From NCBI GenBank assembly GCA_958450365.1, contig CAUEEP010000864.1, positions 1-64,000 on the forward strand: 64,000 nucleotides of DNA. The letters run 5' to 3'. Positions 43,701 through 54,177 of this stretch are shown in pieces; position 1 is the stretch's first letter; the number at the start of each line of letters is the position of its first letter. The translations under genes were made by a program, and so were the position numbers. The notes beneath the pieces are model-generated. The model worked only from the letters and a program-made list of their open reading frames with translations. It did not search any database and had not been told where the DNA came from. Source of the stretch: Mesorhabditis belari (Eukaryota; Nematoda; Chromadorea; Rhabditida; Rhabditidae).

Positions 43701-46700
43701 ACACTTTTAGTAGTACACCTTTAGTAGTACACTTTAGTAGTACACTTTAGTAGTACACTTTAGTAGTACACCTTTAGTAGTACACTTTTAGTAGTACACT
43801 TTTAGTAGTACACTTTTAGTAGTACACCTTTGTAGGACACTTTTAGTAGTACACCTTTTAGTAGTACACTTTTAGTAGGACACTTTAGTAGTACACTTTT
43901 TTTAGTAGGACACTTTAGTAGTACACCCTTTTAGTAGTACACTTTTTAGTAGTACACTTTTAGTAGTACACTTTTAGTAGTACACTTTTTAGTAGTACAC
44001 TTTTAGTAGTACACTTTTTAGTAGGACACTTTTAGTAGTACACTTTTAGTAGGACACTTTTAGTAGTACACTTTTAGTAGGACACTTTTAGTAGTACACT
44101 TTTAGTAGTACACCTTTTAGTAGTACACTTTTTAGTAGTACACTCTTTAGTAGTACACTTTTAGTAGTACACTTTTAGTAGTACACCCTTTAGTAGGACA
44201 CTTTTAGTAGTACAATTTTAGTAGTACACTTTAGTAGTACACTTTTAGTAGTACACTTTTAGTAGTACACCTTTAGTAGTGACACTTTTAGTAGTACACT
44301 TTTAGTAGTACACTTTTAGTAGTACACTTCTAGTAGGACACTTTTTAGTAGTACACTTTTAGTAGTACACTTTTAGTAGGACACTTTTAGTAGTACAATT
44401 TTAGTAGTACACTTTTAGTAGTACACTTTTAGTAGGACACTTTTAGTAGTACACTTTTAGTAGTACACTTTTAGTAGTACACTTTTAGTAGTACACTTTT
44501 AGTAGTACACTTTTAGTAGTACACTTTTAGTAGTACACCTTTAGTAGTACACTTTTAGTAGGACACTTTTAGTAGTACACTTTTAGTAGTACACTCTTTA
44601 GTAGTACACCTTTAGTAGTACACTTTAGTAGTACACCTTTTAGTAGGACACTTTTAGTAGTACACTTTTAGTAGTACACTTTTAGTAGGACACTTTTAGT
44701 AGTACAATTTTAGTAGTACACTTTTAGTAGTACACTTTTAGTAGGACACTTTTAGTAGTACACTTTTAGTAGTACACTTTTAGTAGTACACTTTTAGTAG
44801 TACACTTTTAGTAGTACACTTTTAGTAGTACACTTTTAGTAGTACACTTTTAGTAGGACACTTTTAGTAGTACAATTTTAGTAGTACACTTTTAGTAGTA
44901 CACTTTTAGTAGTACACTTTTAGTAGTACACTTTTTAGTAGGACACTTTTAGTAGTACACTTTTTAGTAGTACACTCACAGTACACTCACAGTACACGCG
45001 CGTCGTCGTTCAATTTTTCACTAATGATTTGATGAAAAAGATAAACTAAACCATTAAAGAAATCTGAAATCAACTGAAATCAGCTGACACATTCATTCCA
45101 TCCATTTCCAGGTTCACCAAATGCGTCAAACGGCAGCCATTGTGACTGGGATGATGTGTATCTCGGCAATCCTAATTGCGCCCGTTGTCTTCTCAGCTTA
45201 TGTAAAAGAATTTCACTCTGACGACATTTTCACGAGGATCTTAGAAAAGAAACCAAAACCTGAGGTGAAGAGAAAAGAAGCTAGAAGTTTAAGGTTGCCA
45301 TAAATGCCATAAATTTTCGGTAGTCTATTGCTGAATGAAATATACAAGATTCAGAACGTTCAGTCAACAATTGAACACAATAAAAAAGAGACTCAGACTT
45401 TACAAAGCTTTAACTTCCATAAAAGCCAAGTGATTCAGGAGGAACACTGTACTTATTACTGTACTTCTGTCGTGCTCAGTACTGTATTTCAGGAGTACGG
45501 TACTTCAGGAGGAGTACTGTGCTTCGGGAAGAGTACTGTGTTCCGGGTACTGAACTTCAGGGTGCTGACTTTGGTACTGTACTTTGGGGTACTGGCTTCG
45601 GTATTGTACTTTGGGGTACTGTACTCAGGGTACCTACTTCGGTAAGGTACTTTGGGGCACTGTACTTTGGGGTACTGTACTTCAGGTACCTACTTCGGCA
45701 AGGTACTTTGGGGTACCGTACTTTAGGATACCTACTTCGGTACTGTACTTCAGGGTACTCACTCCGGTATTGTACTTTGGGACTGTACTTTGGAGTGCCT
45801 GCTTCGGGATACTATACTATAGAAGTAATACTTCAGGGTACTTACTTCGATACTGTACTTTGGGGTACTGTACTTTGAGGAATTATGTCTCAGGAGAAGC
45901 ACTATCCCGTCAACTATTTAAACTATTTAAAAATAGTATTTGCAAAACCCTGTTGCTTTGCTCATAGCTTTGCTGTTGAACTGTTGAAGCTGTTGAAATT
46001 TGGATATGAAGATTTTCCAGAGGATCACCTATCCAATTGTGAAACAAACGTGCGTTGACGGGTTGAGTATCACGATGAAATTCTGGGTAATCTCAGTGAT
46101 TTTCTAATTTCCAAAAAAACTTTTCTCCAGTTTCTATGCGCCATGGTTGTCGTTGCTTTTCTGCTCCCATGCACTTTACTCACATATTTCTACGCGAGAA
46201 TCATTTTGAGGTTGAGGCGACAGATACGGTAAGTGATCGTACACTTGTAGCAATTGCAAACACAGGAAACTTGAGGAAATTTAGCTTTCTTTAGCTAGCT
46301 TTAGCTTTCTTTAGCTTTCTCTAGCTTTAATTTAGCTTAATCAACCAGTTCTAATGCAAACAATGCCTTTCAGCACAATGTTACAATCAAGAATCCCCAT
46401 TAAACGGATCACCATTTACACATTGGTTGTCACATTGTTCTACTTCGCATGTCAGGTATTTGAAAGAAGAACTAAGTGTGAACTAAGTAAAGAATCTTGT
46501 TTAATCAATGAATATCTTTAGATTCCCTACTGGTTACCGCAAATCTACTTGATCTTTGCGAAAATCTTTCATCTTTCTCTCAGTCCTGACTTCATCAAGA
46601 TTCCAGAACGGGTAGAAAGCGAGTAGCTGACACGATGGACGAGTTGTGTATCGAGATAATGTCGAGGAGTGAGGAGGCGCCGAATTGTGTTTGTCCAAAC

Positions 46701-46850
46701 TGTCCAAACTGTGACAGCCGCTGTCGATCAAGGTAGGCAAAATGGAACAGTTAGATACATACAGAAGAAGAATCTCTCTTACACCTTCAGTACTTTTTCT
46801 TCAGGTTCAAAAGATCAGCACCTCAGTGAACGGGAATAACGCAAGCTACG
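43141..46850 (+). CDS. Rhodopsin-class peptide GPCR, TM2 to TM6 and tail
   Basis: A cell-surface receptor coupling an external ligand, probably a neuropeptide, to G proteins. Exons in consistent phase: 43141-43247 (TM2), 43286-43359 (TM3, ENWIFGQLACKIYF), 43400-43474 (GFDRYMAICHPEVKR), 45112-45264 (TM4, MMCISAILIAPVVFSAYV), 46021-46086 (second loop Cys, QTCVDGLS), 46131-46228 (TM5, FLLPCTLLTYFYARIILR), 46374-46455 (TM6, TLVVTLFYFACQ), 46522-46611 (IPYWLPQIYLIF). The DRY motif, the TM3/loop Cys pair and F-x-x-CQ-x-P all fit the family. TM7 with NPxxY is not found. Possible tail pieces are EEAPNCVCPNCPNCDSRC (46661-46732) and RFKRSAPQ or TSVNGNNASYV (46805-46854). TM1 lies on the opposite strand. 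The third intron holds the 1.5-kb minisatellite. FACQIPYW resembles somatostatin/allatostatin-type receptors; subtype uncertain. Confidence 0.7.
43498..44998 (+). repeat. 14-bp minisatellite, TTTTAGTAGTACAC, 1.5 kb
   Basis: About 105 units of AGTAGTACACTTTT with common variants (AGTAGGACAC, ACACCTTT). Higher-order blocks are visible: the series at 44380-44530 nearly repeats at 44690-44860. It is wholly inside the GPCR intron between the DRY and TM4 exons. Confidence 0.95.
45470..45895 (+). repeat. 15-bp repeat GTACTGTACTTTGGG
   Basis: About 28 degenerate units built from GTACT, TACTTYGGG and ACTTCAGG in the intron between TM4 and the second-loop exon. Single units recur at 47410-47430 and 60597. 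The ORFs at 45328-45967 are by-products. Confidence 0.85.
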
Positions 46851-47550
46851 TGTAAATATCGTTAAATATCGCTAATTTTTCGTTTTTTTCTTTCTTTTCG
46901 AATTGCCTTGCTTTTATGTTGATTTTTGAGGTTTCTCTTCTATTTTTGATCTTTCTTCACTAGTTTGATCTGCAATTTTAGTAAATATAAGTAAATTAGT
47001 AAATAGAAAAAAACAGCGAGTTCGAAATAAATACCTTTTATTCACGAATCATTTGAAAAACCCAGAGAAAAACTAAATGGAGAGGTGTGCTTTGTGTTTG
47101 TAAATGGAAGCGCATTCTTTCTAGAGCACTTGACCCTTTTCAATGTTGATTTTGATTGAAAAACAAAGTATCCCTTAAATTTCCCTTAAAATCAGTCAAA
47201 ATTGAGGAAATAAACTCCATAAACTCTAAATAAACTCTCCGTATGCCTCGATCTCGATACACAACTCGTGTCAGCTACTCGCTTTGTACCCGTTCTGGAA
47301 TAAATACCGATTATTCAAGTTCATCAACTGCATTCTGCTTGTTGTAGACTTTGTTCAAGGATAGGCCAGGATCACAAGCCTGAGCCTGAGTCTATGCCTA
47401 AGAGGGTTCGATACTGTACTTTGGGGTACTGTAAGGCAATAAATTTGAGGTATGACAATGTCTCAGCCAGTAAACAAGTAATCAGGTACAAGCTCAAAGC
47501 CAGACTGCTCGTGTTTGGGATCACGGTGACGTCGCTCTCTTAGAGGTGGA
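46612..47550. other. GPCR 3' region with a local inverted repeat
   Basis: 46604-46660 (CCAGAACGGGTAGAAAGCGA) recurs in reverse at 47235-47290, so part of the receptor tail is present on both strands about 630 bp apart. 46870-47235 is unique and AT-rich with no gene. Confidence 0.55.
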
Positions 47551-47552
47551 CC

Positions 47553-47970
47553 TTAGATATTAGTAGTGAAAAACCTTATGTTATCTAGCTGGAAACGGAT
47601 ATTGACACCAGTGATGATCTTGGAAAGCGAGTATGCCTCGAAGCCAGGGGCTTGACACTGAAAGAGCCGCTGCTCGCTTTTGGAATGGGAGATGGTAAAA
47701 TTCAAAAGTTGTCTAGCGATGAACAAGACACCTTCTGCGGTCGCGGAAAAGCCACGACTAAGGCAAATATCCTTTGAGCTTTCAACATTGCTTTTAGGGA
47801 GATTCCGGTGGCCCGCTTGTAGCAAAATTCGGTCAGCTTTGGTACCAAGTGGGAATCATGAGCGACTCGTCCAGCCTTGGATACAGTTATTTTCTAGTGG
47901 CTTAAAAGTTCCCTTCATTTTCAGCGAGGGCGACTCCGATCACCTCGAAACTTTGCGAGTGGCTCAATAA
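47553..47970 (-). other. ORF pair with no family
   Basis: The minus frame (47553-47825) reads DICLSRGFSATAEGVLF and FQCQAPGFEAYSLSKIITGV, which looks more protein-like than the overlapping plus frame (47680-47970). No splice context or domain convinces me; it is possibly an orphan exon. Confidence 0.25.
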
Positions 47971-48079
47971 AGAGACAAAACCATCATTTGCTAAGCCGCT
48001 GCCAAATAGAATGAATTCAATGACAAAAATGTCACGCCCCTTTGCAATCTTCTGCTTTTGAGTTATCAACTTTCTTCAG

Positions 48080-48300
48080 CGAGAACCCGGGGCGGGTTTT
48101 GGAGAATCAAAAACCCGGGGCGGGTTTTTGAAGAGTGTCCGAGAACCCGGGGCGGGTTTTGGAGAGTCAAGCCGAGTTCCTTGACTAATATCGTATGCGA
48201 TTTTAGTCAAGATATTCACGATTTCCTTGACTAATATGGTATGCGATTTTAGTCAAGGGATTCACGATTTCCTTGACTAATATGGTATTAGTCAAGATTT
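48080..48300 (+). repeat. Two adjacent tandem triplets, one G-rich
   Basis: Three units of about 35 bp with GAGAACCCGGGGCGGGTTTT or AAAACCCGGGGCGGGTTTTT (48082-48172), followed directly by three units of about 46 bp containing CCTTGACTAATATSGTATGC and TTTTAGTCAAG (48180-48298). The second unit contains short inverted repeats (CTTGACTAA / TTAGTCAAG). Confidence 0.85.
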
Positions 48301-48999
48301 GGATGGTAAAAAGCCTAAGCAAACTCTAGGTTTTAAGTGCAAATTCGGATTCTACATAAGATTTGGACCTAGAAAAAGTACTTTATAAGATACTGCGTAA
48401 AGGTTTTCTTCCCTTTTAATATGATCTTCATACACTAGGATCATATAAAATCGCGATTTTATATCGCGATCCTAGTACAGCGTATAAGGTTCATATTGAA
48501 TCCTCTATTTTTCCACCATATCTTCACCATATCTAGATAAAATGATCAATTCTTTTGAATCAATTGAATTGTCATCCCGCCACTTGTGCGATCCATCTGA
48601 AACTTGAAAAATTGATTTAAAATTGATTTGAAAGTCTATTTTATCTATTATCTAGAGTATCTAGATAAAATGATCAATTCTTTATCTAATTATTAAGATC
48701 ATGAAGTTAATTAGATATAGAATTAACAAGGGAAAGATTTTCAGAATCAATCTGAAAGGGAAAGCTCATGAAATAAGTAATTCTTGATGCGGATTTTAAG
48801 AGATATTGTTAATTTAATGGTTTGTGCAGGGTTGAATCAATTAAAGTTTTGTCTCTTAATCTCTTTATCTCTACAAAATATTCATTGTGGTCCGGGGAGC
48901 GATCGAGGGGAGAGGCTGCGACGCTCCTATCTGAATGTCTTCCCAGCTCCTTTTGCATTCATTCTCCGGTCTCCTTCATTTCAGTTTTCATGCTTTGCA
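48301..48999. other. No gene supported
   Basis: AT-rich until a GC-richer patch at 48885-48960 (GGGGAGCGATCGAGGGGAGA). A TATAAAATCGCGATTTTATA palindrome lies at 48444-48463. ORFs 48784-49062 and 48822-49121 show no family. Confidence 0.4.
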
Positions 49000-49497
49000 G
49001 AACAAGAAAACGATCAGCTAGGGAAAATGACTTGGACTCAATTTGTCGACTCTTTTTTATAAACTTTTTTGTGAAAATCGGAAAGCGATTAGGAGTGAGT
49101 GGGAAAATAGTCTTGAACTAAGAGGAAAGACTGCAAAATGAACGTGTTTTGCAATCATTGATGACATCAAAATGTATTTATTTTTCCTGAAAGCACTGCT
49201 TGCTTTAGTATTCCAAATATGCTTGTATAAATACTCCAAAGAAATCTATTATGAATGAAACTTGTCTTCTTTTTTGCCAAAAACGTTCTTCAAAAACTTC
49301 AAAGCCAACAGCTTTTTCTATAAGATTTCAGTGAAGAAAACTGAACAAGAAAACGATCAGCTAGGGAAAATGACTTGGACTCAATTTGTCGACTCTTTTT
49401 TATAAACTTTTTTGTGAAAATCGGAAAGCGATTAGGAGTGAGTGGGAAAATAGTCTTGAACTAAGAGGAAAGACTGCAAAATGAACGTGTTTTGCAA
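49000..49497 (+). repeat. 155-bp direct duplication
   Basis: 49000-49154 and 49343-49497 are identical as far as I can read, starting GAACAAGAAAACGATCAGCT and ending AACGTGTTTTGCAA, with 188 bp between them. No homology to known genes. Confidence 0.9.
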
Positions 49498-50541
49498 GAG
49501 AGGGTAGAAATATTTATCAAATTTACCTATAATTCAAGAAGCTTGGTCACTTTTTTTGGCTGGCATTTAAGGCCGAAGTACTTGGTCACTTTTTGAGTGA
49601 TCAGCTTCTAGACAAGTTTTAATGGGTTAATGGATAGGCAATGGAACCTAAAATCAAGTACTTAAAATCTTAAAAACTTTCTGCGGTTGTGAATCTTTTA
49701 AAAGAATTTCTGCTTACAGATATTAGCTTGGCCAAAAATTCTTTGGACACTTTGTCATAAATCTGTTTTTTAAATGAAAAGCCAATGAATTGATTAATAG
49801 TTTGCTTCAAATAGAAGATCTTTATTATACACTTTTCTATCTTTTCACGTCAATCTGGGCGCGCTTCCAAGAAAATCGGAACGCAAAAACTTGTTTTTGC
49901 TTTAAATTCGATAAAAAGTTATATAAAAGAATTGGTTTAATCAATTCTTCTGAAAATTGGTTATACACCTAACTTTTTCTATTCAAAATTTGTTTATAAA
50001 TTAAAAGTTCGCCAATTTGCCTACGGTTTGCTTTAAATAAAACCATAAATAGAAAATATTATACACTTTTCTATCTTTTTTTATGCCAATCTGGGCCCAT
50101 TTCTAAGAGAATCCGAGCGCAAAAACTCGTTTTTGCTAAAATTTGATAAAAGTGATATAAATTAGCTAAAAATAGGAATTGGCTGAACAGATTGTTCTGA
50201 AAATTTGGCTATAAATCTAACTTTTTGCGCTCTTTTTTTTCTATTGGCATCAAAATAGATTTCTTTGGACGAAAGTGTCTGAATCGCGCTATCGAGTCCT
50301 CGCTCTGGCCAAGTTCACACCTCAGAACAAAAAAAACCAGAAACAAAACATTTCTTAAGATTTCAACAATATTTTATAGAAAAATATCAAGCCTTTCTTA
50401 TGGAGCAAATCGTGAAGTAAAAAGTGAATTGTTTCTTTCTAAATAGCTTTTTAAATGGTGTCTAAAGACTTATCGGCCAACTTAATACAATAAAGTCTGC
50501 AAAAAATGAAGTACTGTCTCGAGAATATCAAAACGTTTCAG
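49498..50541. other. Repeat fragments, no gene
   Basis: 49540-49680 is the reverse of 15610-15740; 49725-49830 matches 10768-10870. 49830-50060 and 50060-50270 are diverged tandem copies (TATACACTTTTCTATCTTTT, GCCAATCTGGG-CCATTTC). 50230-50310 shares the GTGTC-type interior of the MITEs. Confidence 0.5.
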
Positions 50542-50844
50542 CGAGTTGCACTCTACTAACTCATGACGATTCCGACTGGAGCCCAAGCATGGAATTCTAT
50601 CTCAGGGTCAACTACACATGCGGAGAATCGGTAAATGAGTTGAAAATTTTGGATCTATTTAAATTTGAGTTTAGAAATCCTAGTAATCGGCACAATCAGC
50701 AGAAAAAACAAATTTTATTTTCTTCTTTTAGGGAGAGCAAAGAGCGTGTTACTATTTTGTTTCGACTCCAAATGATCGCTCTTTCTACAGCAAAGTGAAA
50801 CTGAGTTTGGGAGATCCGCTTGACCAGCAGTCTTCGAGCAATGT
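50542..50844 (+). pseudogene. Unknown Cys-containing protein, copy lacking last exon
   Basis: Exon 50542-50630 (acceptor TTTCAG) reads SCTLLTHDDSDWSPSMEFYL and VNYTCGES; exon 50732-50844 reads EQRACYYFVSTPNDRSFY and LSLGDPLDQQSSSN and ends at a GTAAGT donor. Phases match the minus copy at 39436-40102. The final exon (QFYTVDKCEHS) is missing here, because about 400 bp is deleted near 50935, so no proper terminus exists. Only one residue differs in the shared exon (RSFY here, RPFY there). Confidence 0.6.
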
Positions 50845-50993
50845 GTAAGTTCTGTTTTGCATTCTCAACCCAGACAGAAAAGCACTTGGATCAGATCAGA
50901 TCTTATTAAATTAAATTAACTTATTAAAAAGGTTAATATCACAGACAACTTTTTATAACAATAGACGTAATTTCCGTAATTACGTACCGGATA

Positions 50994-51045
50994 CTGGGGT
51001 GGTGAATTGAAAACTGCCGGACTTTGAAGTAGAATTTATTCAATA
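50994..51045. mobile_element. MITE end stub, copy 3
   Basis: GGTGAATTGAAAACTGCCGG and the following 30 bp of the 17612 MITE, after the same AATTTCCGTAATTACGTACC flank; the rest is lost. Confidence 0.7.
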
Positions 51046-51223
51046 ATATAATATAATTTAAATAATTAAGGTATAATTTAAATCTAAAAAGAATATCTAG
51101 CCTAAATATCTAATGTCTATGCTTTATATTCAAGACTTTATGACTAAAAATCTCTTCAGAAAACTGCTTTAAAGCTGCTTTATTATTATCGATAAATTCT
51201 TAATAACATCTGTGAAAGATTAC

Positions 51224-51296
51224 CTTCGATCTACTGGAGTACACTTGGCCCCATTGTGACAATTGCAAATGGGCATGCACTCTCGCCCGTAACGGC
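51224..51296 (-). pseudogene. EGF-like exon (orphan)
   Basis: Between an acceptor (CCCCGCAG, 51297-51304) and a donor (GAAG/GTAATC, 51223) the minus strand reads GRYGRECMPICNCHNGAKC followed by TPVDR. The G-x-YG-x-x-C-x-x-x-C-x-C-x-NGA-x-C spacing is that of EGF-like repeats in CED-1/MEGF10-type receptors, extracellular disulfide-bonded modules. Only one partial repeat is visible, so it is an orphan exon or part of a gene I cannot assemble. The Ser/Thr-rich exon at 51616-51700 lies upstream on the same strand. Confidence 0.6.
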
Positions 51297-51329
51297 CTGC
51301 GGGGAAAACTAAAGAGAAATTGTTGAATT

Positions 51330-51720
51330 ATGACAATAACAGATTTTCAAAGAGCACCCAAGTCAAGTCGTTTCGTTCCTGTTTGTTTTCATAGCAAGCA
51401 TAAGCAATCTTCTAACTCTTGTAGGCTGATTTAAATTAAACCAGACGCAGACCAGGATATCAGAAGCGTTCTTAATAAATTCTTGATTCTTATATACTAG
51501 TAAATCTCGTCACAAAGGCTCTCCCGGAAACAAACTGTAAGCAGCTAGCTGGTAGTGGTAGACATAAAGATAGATAAAGGATATGATTTGTTTGTTAAAT
51601 CATATTTCTTCTCACCTGATCGCGTTGATGTATCATTGCTAGACCGAGATGTTGTGGTTCCATTCTTTGTGTTCGCTCGTTAATTTCTCTTCTTGGACCA
51701 ATTTCATTGAATCTTGACCT
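51330..51720 (-). repeat. Direct copy of 28712-29075 with Ser/Thr-rich exon
   Basis: The minus frame with GTTTSRSSNDTSTRSG and its GTGAG donor (51615) is kept; an extra base upstream (CACAAAGAATGG) shifts the preceding codons relative to 28992-29075. Confidence 0.6.
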
Positions 51721-51799
51721 TAATAGCGTAAGCTTGGTCAATCTGACAAAATTCGACTAACGTTTAAAAATACTTTTGAATTTTTAATTCAATTTTAGA

Positions 51800-51910
51800 T
51801 CAATTCAATTAAGGACTCAAAGAAGAAATGGGAATATTCCTTGCGTGCAAGGAATGTTCCCATTCATCCTTTGATTTCTTAAGGATGAATGGGAACATTC
51901 CTGGCACGAA
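51800..51910. repeat. Nested hairpins
   Basis: AATGGGAATATTCCTTGCG with GCAAGGAATGTTCCCATT (51827-51865), then AAGGATGAATGGGAACATTC, which pairs with the same loop again. A second set of GGAAATTGAGCAATTTT copies lies at 51927 and 52128. Confidence 0.7.
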
Positions 51911-52280
51911 TGGAAAATTGAATGGAAAATGGGAAATTGAGCAATTTTGAAAAATAGGTAAAGAGAGCAGATTTTGAAAGTGACAAATGAAGAGAATGAA
52001 TGATCTTTTCTTTGATATCGCTACCGATTGATACATTATTTGACATCTGCTTGCCCAGGGGGGAGGAGACGAGGCTATTTCTGCCAAAGGCTCTGCCAAT
52101 AGTTCACAATAATTGAATGGAAATTGGAAATTGAGCAATTTTGCATTATTGATTGGGTTTGTTGGCAGAAAAATATGTGCGACCAAATGTTGACCTCGTC
52201 AAGCATACGGCGATTACATTAAGATTACATTAAGAAAAGACGCTTCCGAGTAAGGCCCTTCTTTCTATCTTTCTATCTTT
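51911..52280. other. No gene supported
   Basis: The minus ORF 51809-52186 spans the hairpins and unique sequence and shows no domain. Confidence 0.35.
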
Positions 52281-52530
52281 AGTTGTTCACTGTGAACCAC
52301 TAGGCGCCTGGTTGTCAACTGTGAACTAATGGCGCATAGCTGTCCACTGTGAACAATAATAACGCCTAGATGTCAACTGTGAAAAGCAAAGGCGCCTAGT
52401 TGCCAACTATGAGCAAGCAAGCAAGATGAACGACAATCGCCCCTAGAAGTCAACTGTGAACAAATGGCGCCCAGTCCCTGTAAACAACAATTTCGCCAAG
52501 ATTTCAACTGTGAACAAGACTCGCCCTATT
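52280..52530 (+). repeat. Degenerate ~37-bp repeat GTCAACTGTGAACAA
   Basis: Seven units, each with TCAACTGTGAAC followed by a variable bit and GGCGCCTAG or CGCCTAG. Confidence 0.85.
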
Positions 52531-53379
52531 TTCCATAACTTTCTAATCGAATTTCGAATAGAAAGATATGGAAGGATTTTAATTCGATTTTCTATCTTTC
52601 TACCTTTCCATCCCTTTCCAATCGATTCCGTATCTTTCTAAGTGTCGAAAAATTGCTTGTTGTTTTATCTTAAAACTCCAGCTTTCCATAAATCCGACCG
52701 CTTTTCGATTTTCAGCTCCTACGGGAACACCCAGCCGATGCACGCCAATCACAATATGGACTATTCATAAAGAACTCGCTATTCAGATATACAACAAACG
52801 ACTTGTACATATGTGTATCCAGTTTCATTCAAATATTTGTAAACCATTTTCGTTTCTTTCTTCATATCGTTTCTATTTGATCACTGAAAAACCCCCTTTT
52901 GTAAATCCGGTGTGTTTCCCTTTTTTAAAGGTGAAACCCATTGAAATGTGTACAACTTGTGTCGAAGAAAATTTCGACAAAGTGAAGAAACGGGATATGG
53001 AATGGCTCAGCATTCAGTTTAAAAGACTCAGACTCACTCAGGGACCCGAACTCGGGTTGTTTTCCCACCGATTGAGCCATTTCTTCCCTTTCTCCCACCA
53101 TTCTCTCTCGGGTCCACAATCAACAGGAACGATTTTATTTCTTTTTCATTTCTTTTTGTCATTATTTTGATTCATTTGATTGGTTCATTTGATTTGATTG
53201 GCACCTCTAGATCGATTGAAAAATCATCCTCACATCTATCATTGGATATCTCAAATTTCCATACAAGTTAACAGATGTTTAATTGAAGCCTGGCTTAGCC
53301 TAGGATTTTAGTCCGACTGAAGCATTGGGGGCTAGTCTGGCTCCATTGAAGCATTGGAGTCTAATCTAGCTCCAGCCTA
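52531..53379 (+). other. No certain gene; weak exon at 52932
   Basis: After a TTTTTTAAAG at 52931 the plus frame reads VKPIEMCTTCVEENFDKVKK then RDMEWLSIQF, plausible as an exon but of unknown family. 52733-52810 repeats the GCACGCCAATC-CAATATGG word of the hlh-30 duplicate flanks. Confidence 0.3.
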
Positions 53380-53590
53380 GCCTAGCTCCAGCCTAGTCAG
53401 GCTCCAGCAGCCTAGTCTAGCTCCAGCCTAGTCAGGCTCCAGCAGTCTAGTCTAGCTCCAGCAGCCTAGTCTAGCTCCAGCAGCCTAGTCTGGCTCCAGT
53501 AGCCTAGTCTAGCTCCAGCAGCCTAGTCTGGCTCCTGCCTAATCTAGCTCCAGCAGCCTAGTCTAGCTCCAGCCTAGTCTACCGTAATCC
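53380..53590 (+). repeat. 19-22-bp repeat CTAGTCTAGCTCCAGCAGC
   Basis: About ten units, some with CAGGCTCCAG or CTGGCTCC variants. Confidence 0.9.
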
Positions 53591-54177
53591 TGATCTGTTG
53601 ACCTAAGCTGACCTAATCCATCCAATCACCAATCAATTTTCGTTATACTTATAATTTCGCCATCAACTACACATGATATGCTATTTGTGGCCTGTCCGTC
53701 GATTCCCAGTGTGTGTATTTCCGAAATTCCTTTTTCGATAAATCCCTTTGAATCAATTCATCATCATCAAAAGCAAGAACAACAAAACCATGTACATTCT
53801 ATCCCGTGAATTTGCTGTTCTATTTCAAATTTCATTTTACTATTCGTAAATTATTCCTTTTATACAAAAATTTCTTCTCTGATACGTTCAAAAAAAAGCT
53901 GAGAAATTTCTAATAGGCGCATACGTTTCTTTTTCGAGTTTCTTTTCATTTTTCTTTTCATTTTCTTTTCATTTTTTCATTTTTTTTATTTTTTGGGATT
54001 TTAAATGCAAATTTTTTTGTTTTGTTTACTATGTTTTATTTGTTTTATTCATCAAATGTGAGGGTGATTTGGGATTTCGACATTACTCTTTCGAAAATTG
54101 CAAACGTACACCTTCTGGCACATCGAATTCTTCATAGTTTTTTTGTTCTATAAACTGCTCGTTTTCGCAAGAAGACT
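53591..54177. other. No gene seen
   Basis: AT-rich, with TTTTCATTTTTCTTTTC runs at 53930-53990. Confidence 0.4.

Noticed and set aside
43498..44998. Possible CRISPR array (regular repeats)
   Set aside because: Units are tandem 14-mers without spacers, in a eukaryotic intron.
45328..45967. Three overlapping plus ORFs rich in Tyr, Phe and Gly (such as YFGVLYFG)
   Set aside because: All three frames are open because of the 15-bp GTACTGTACTTTGGG repeat inside a GPCR intron.
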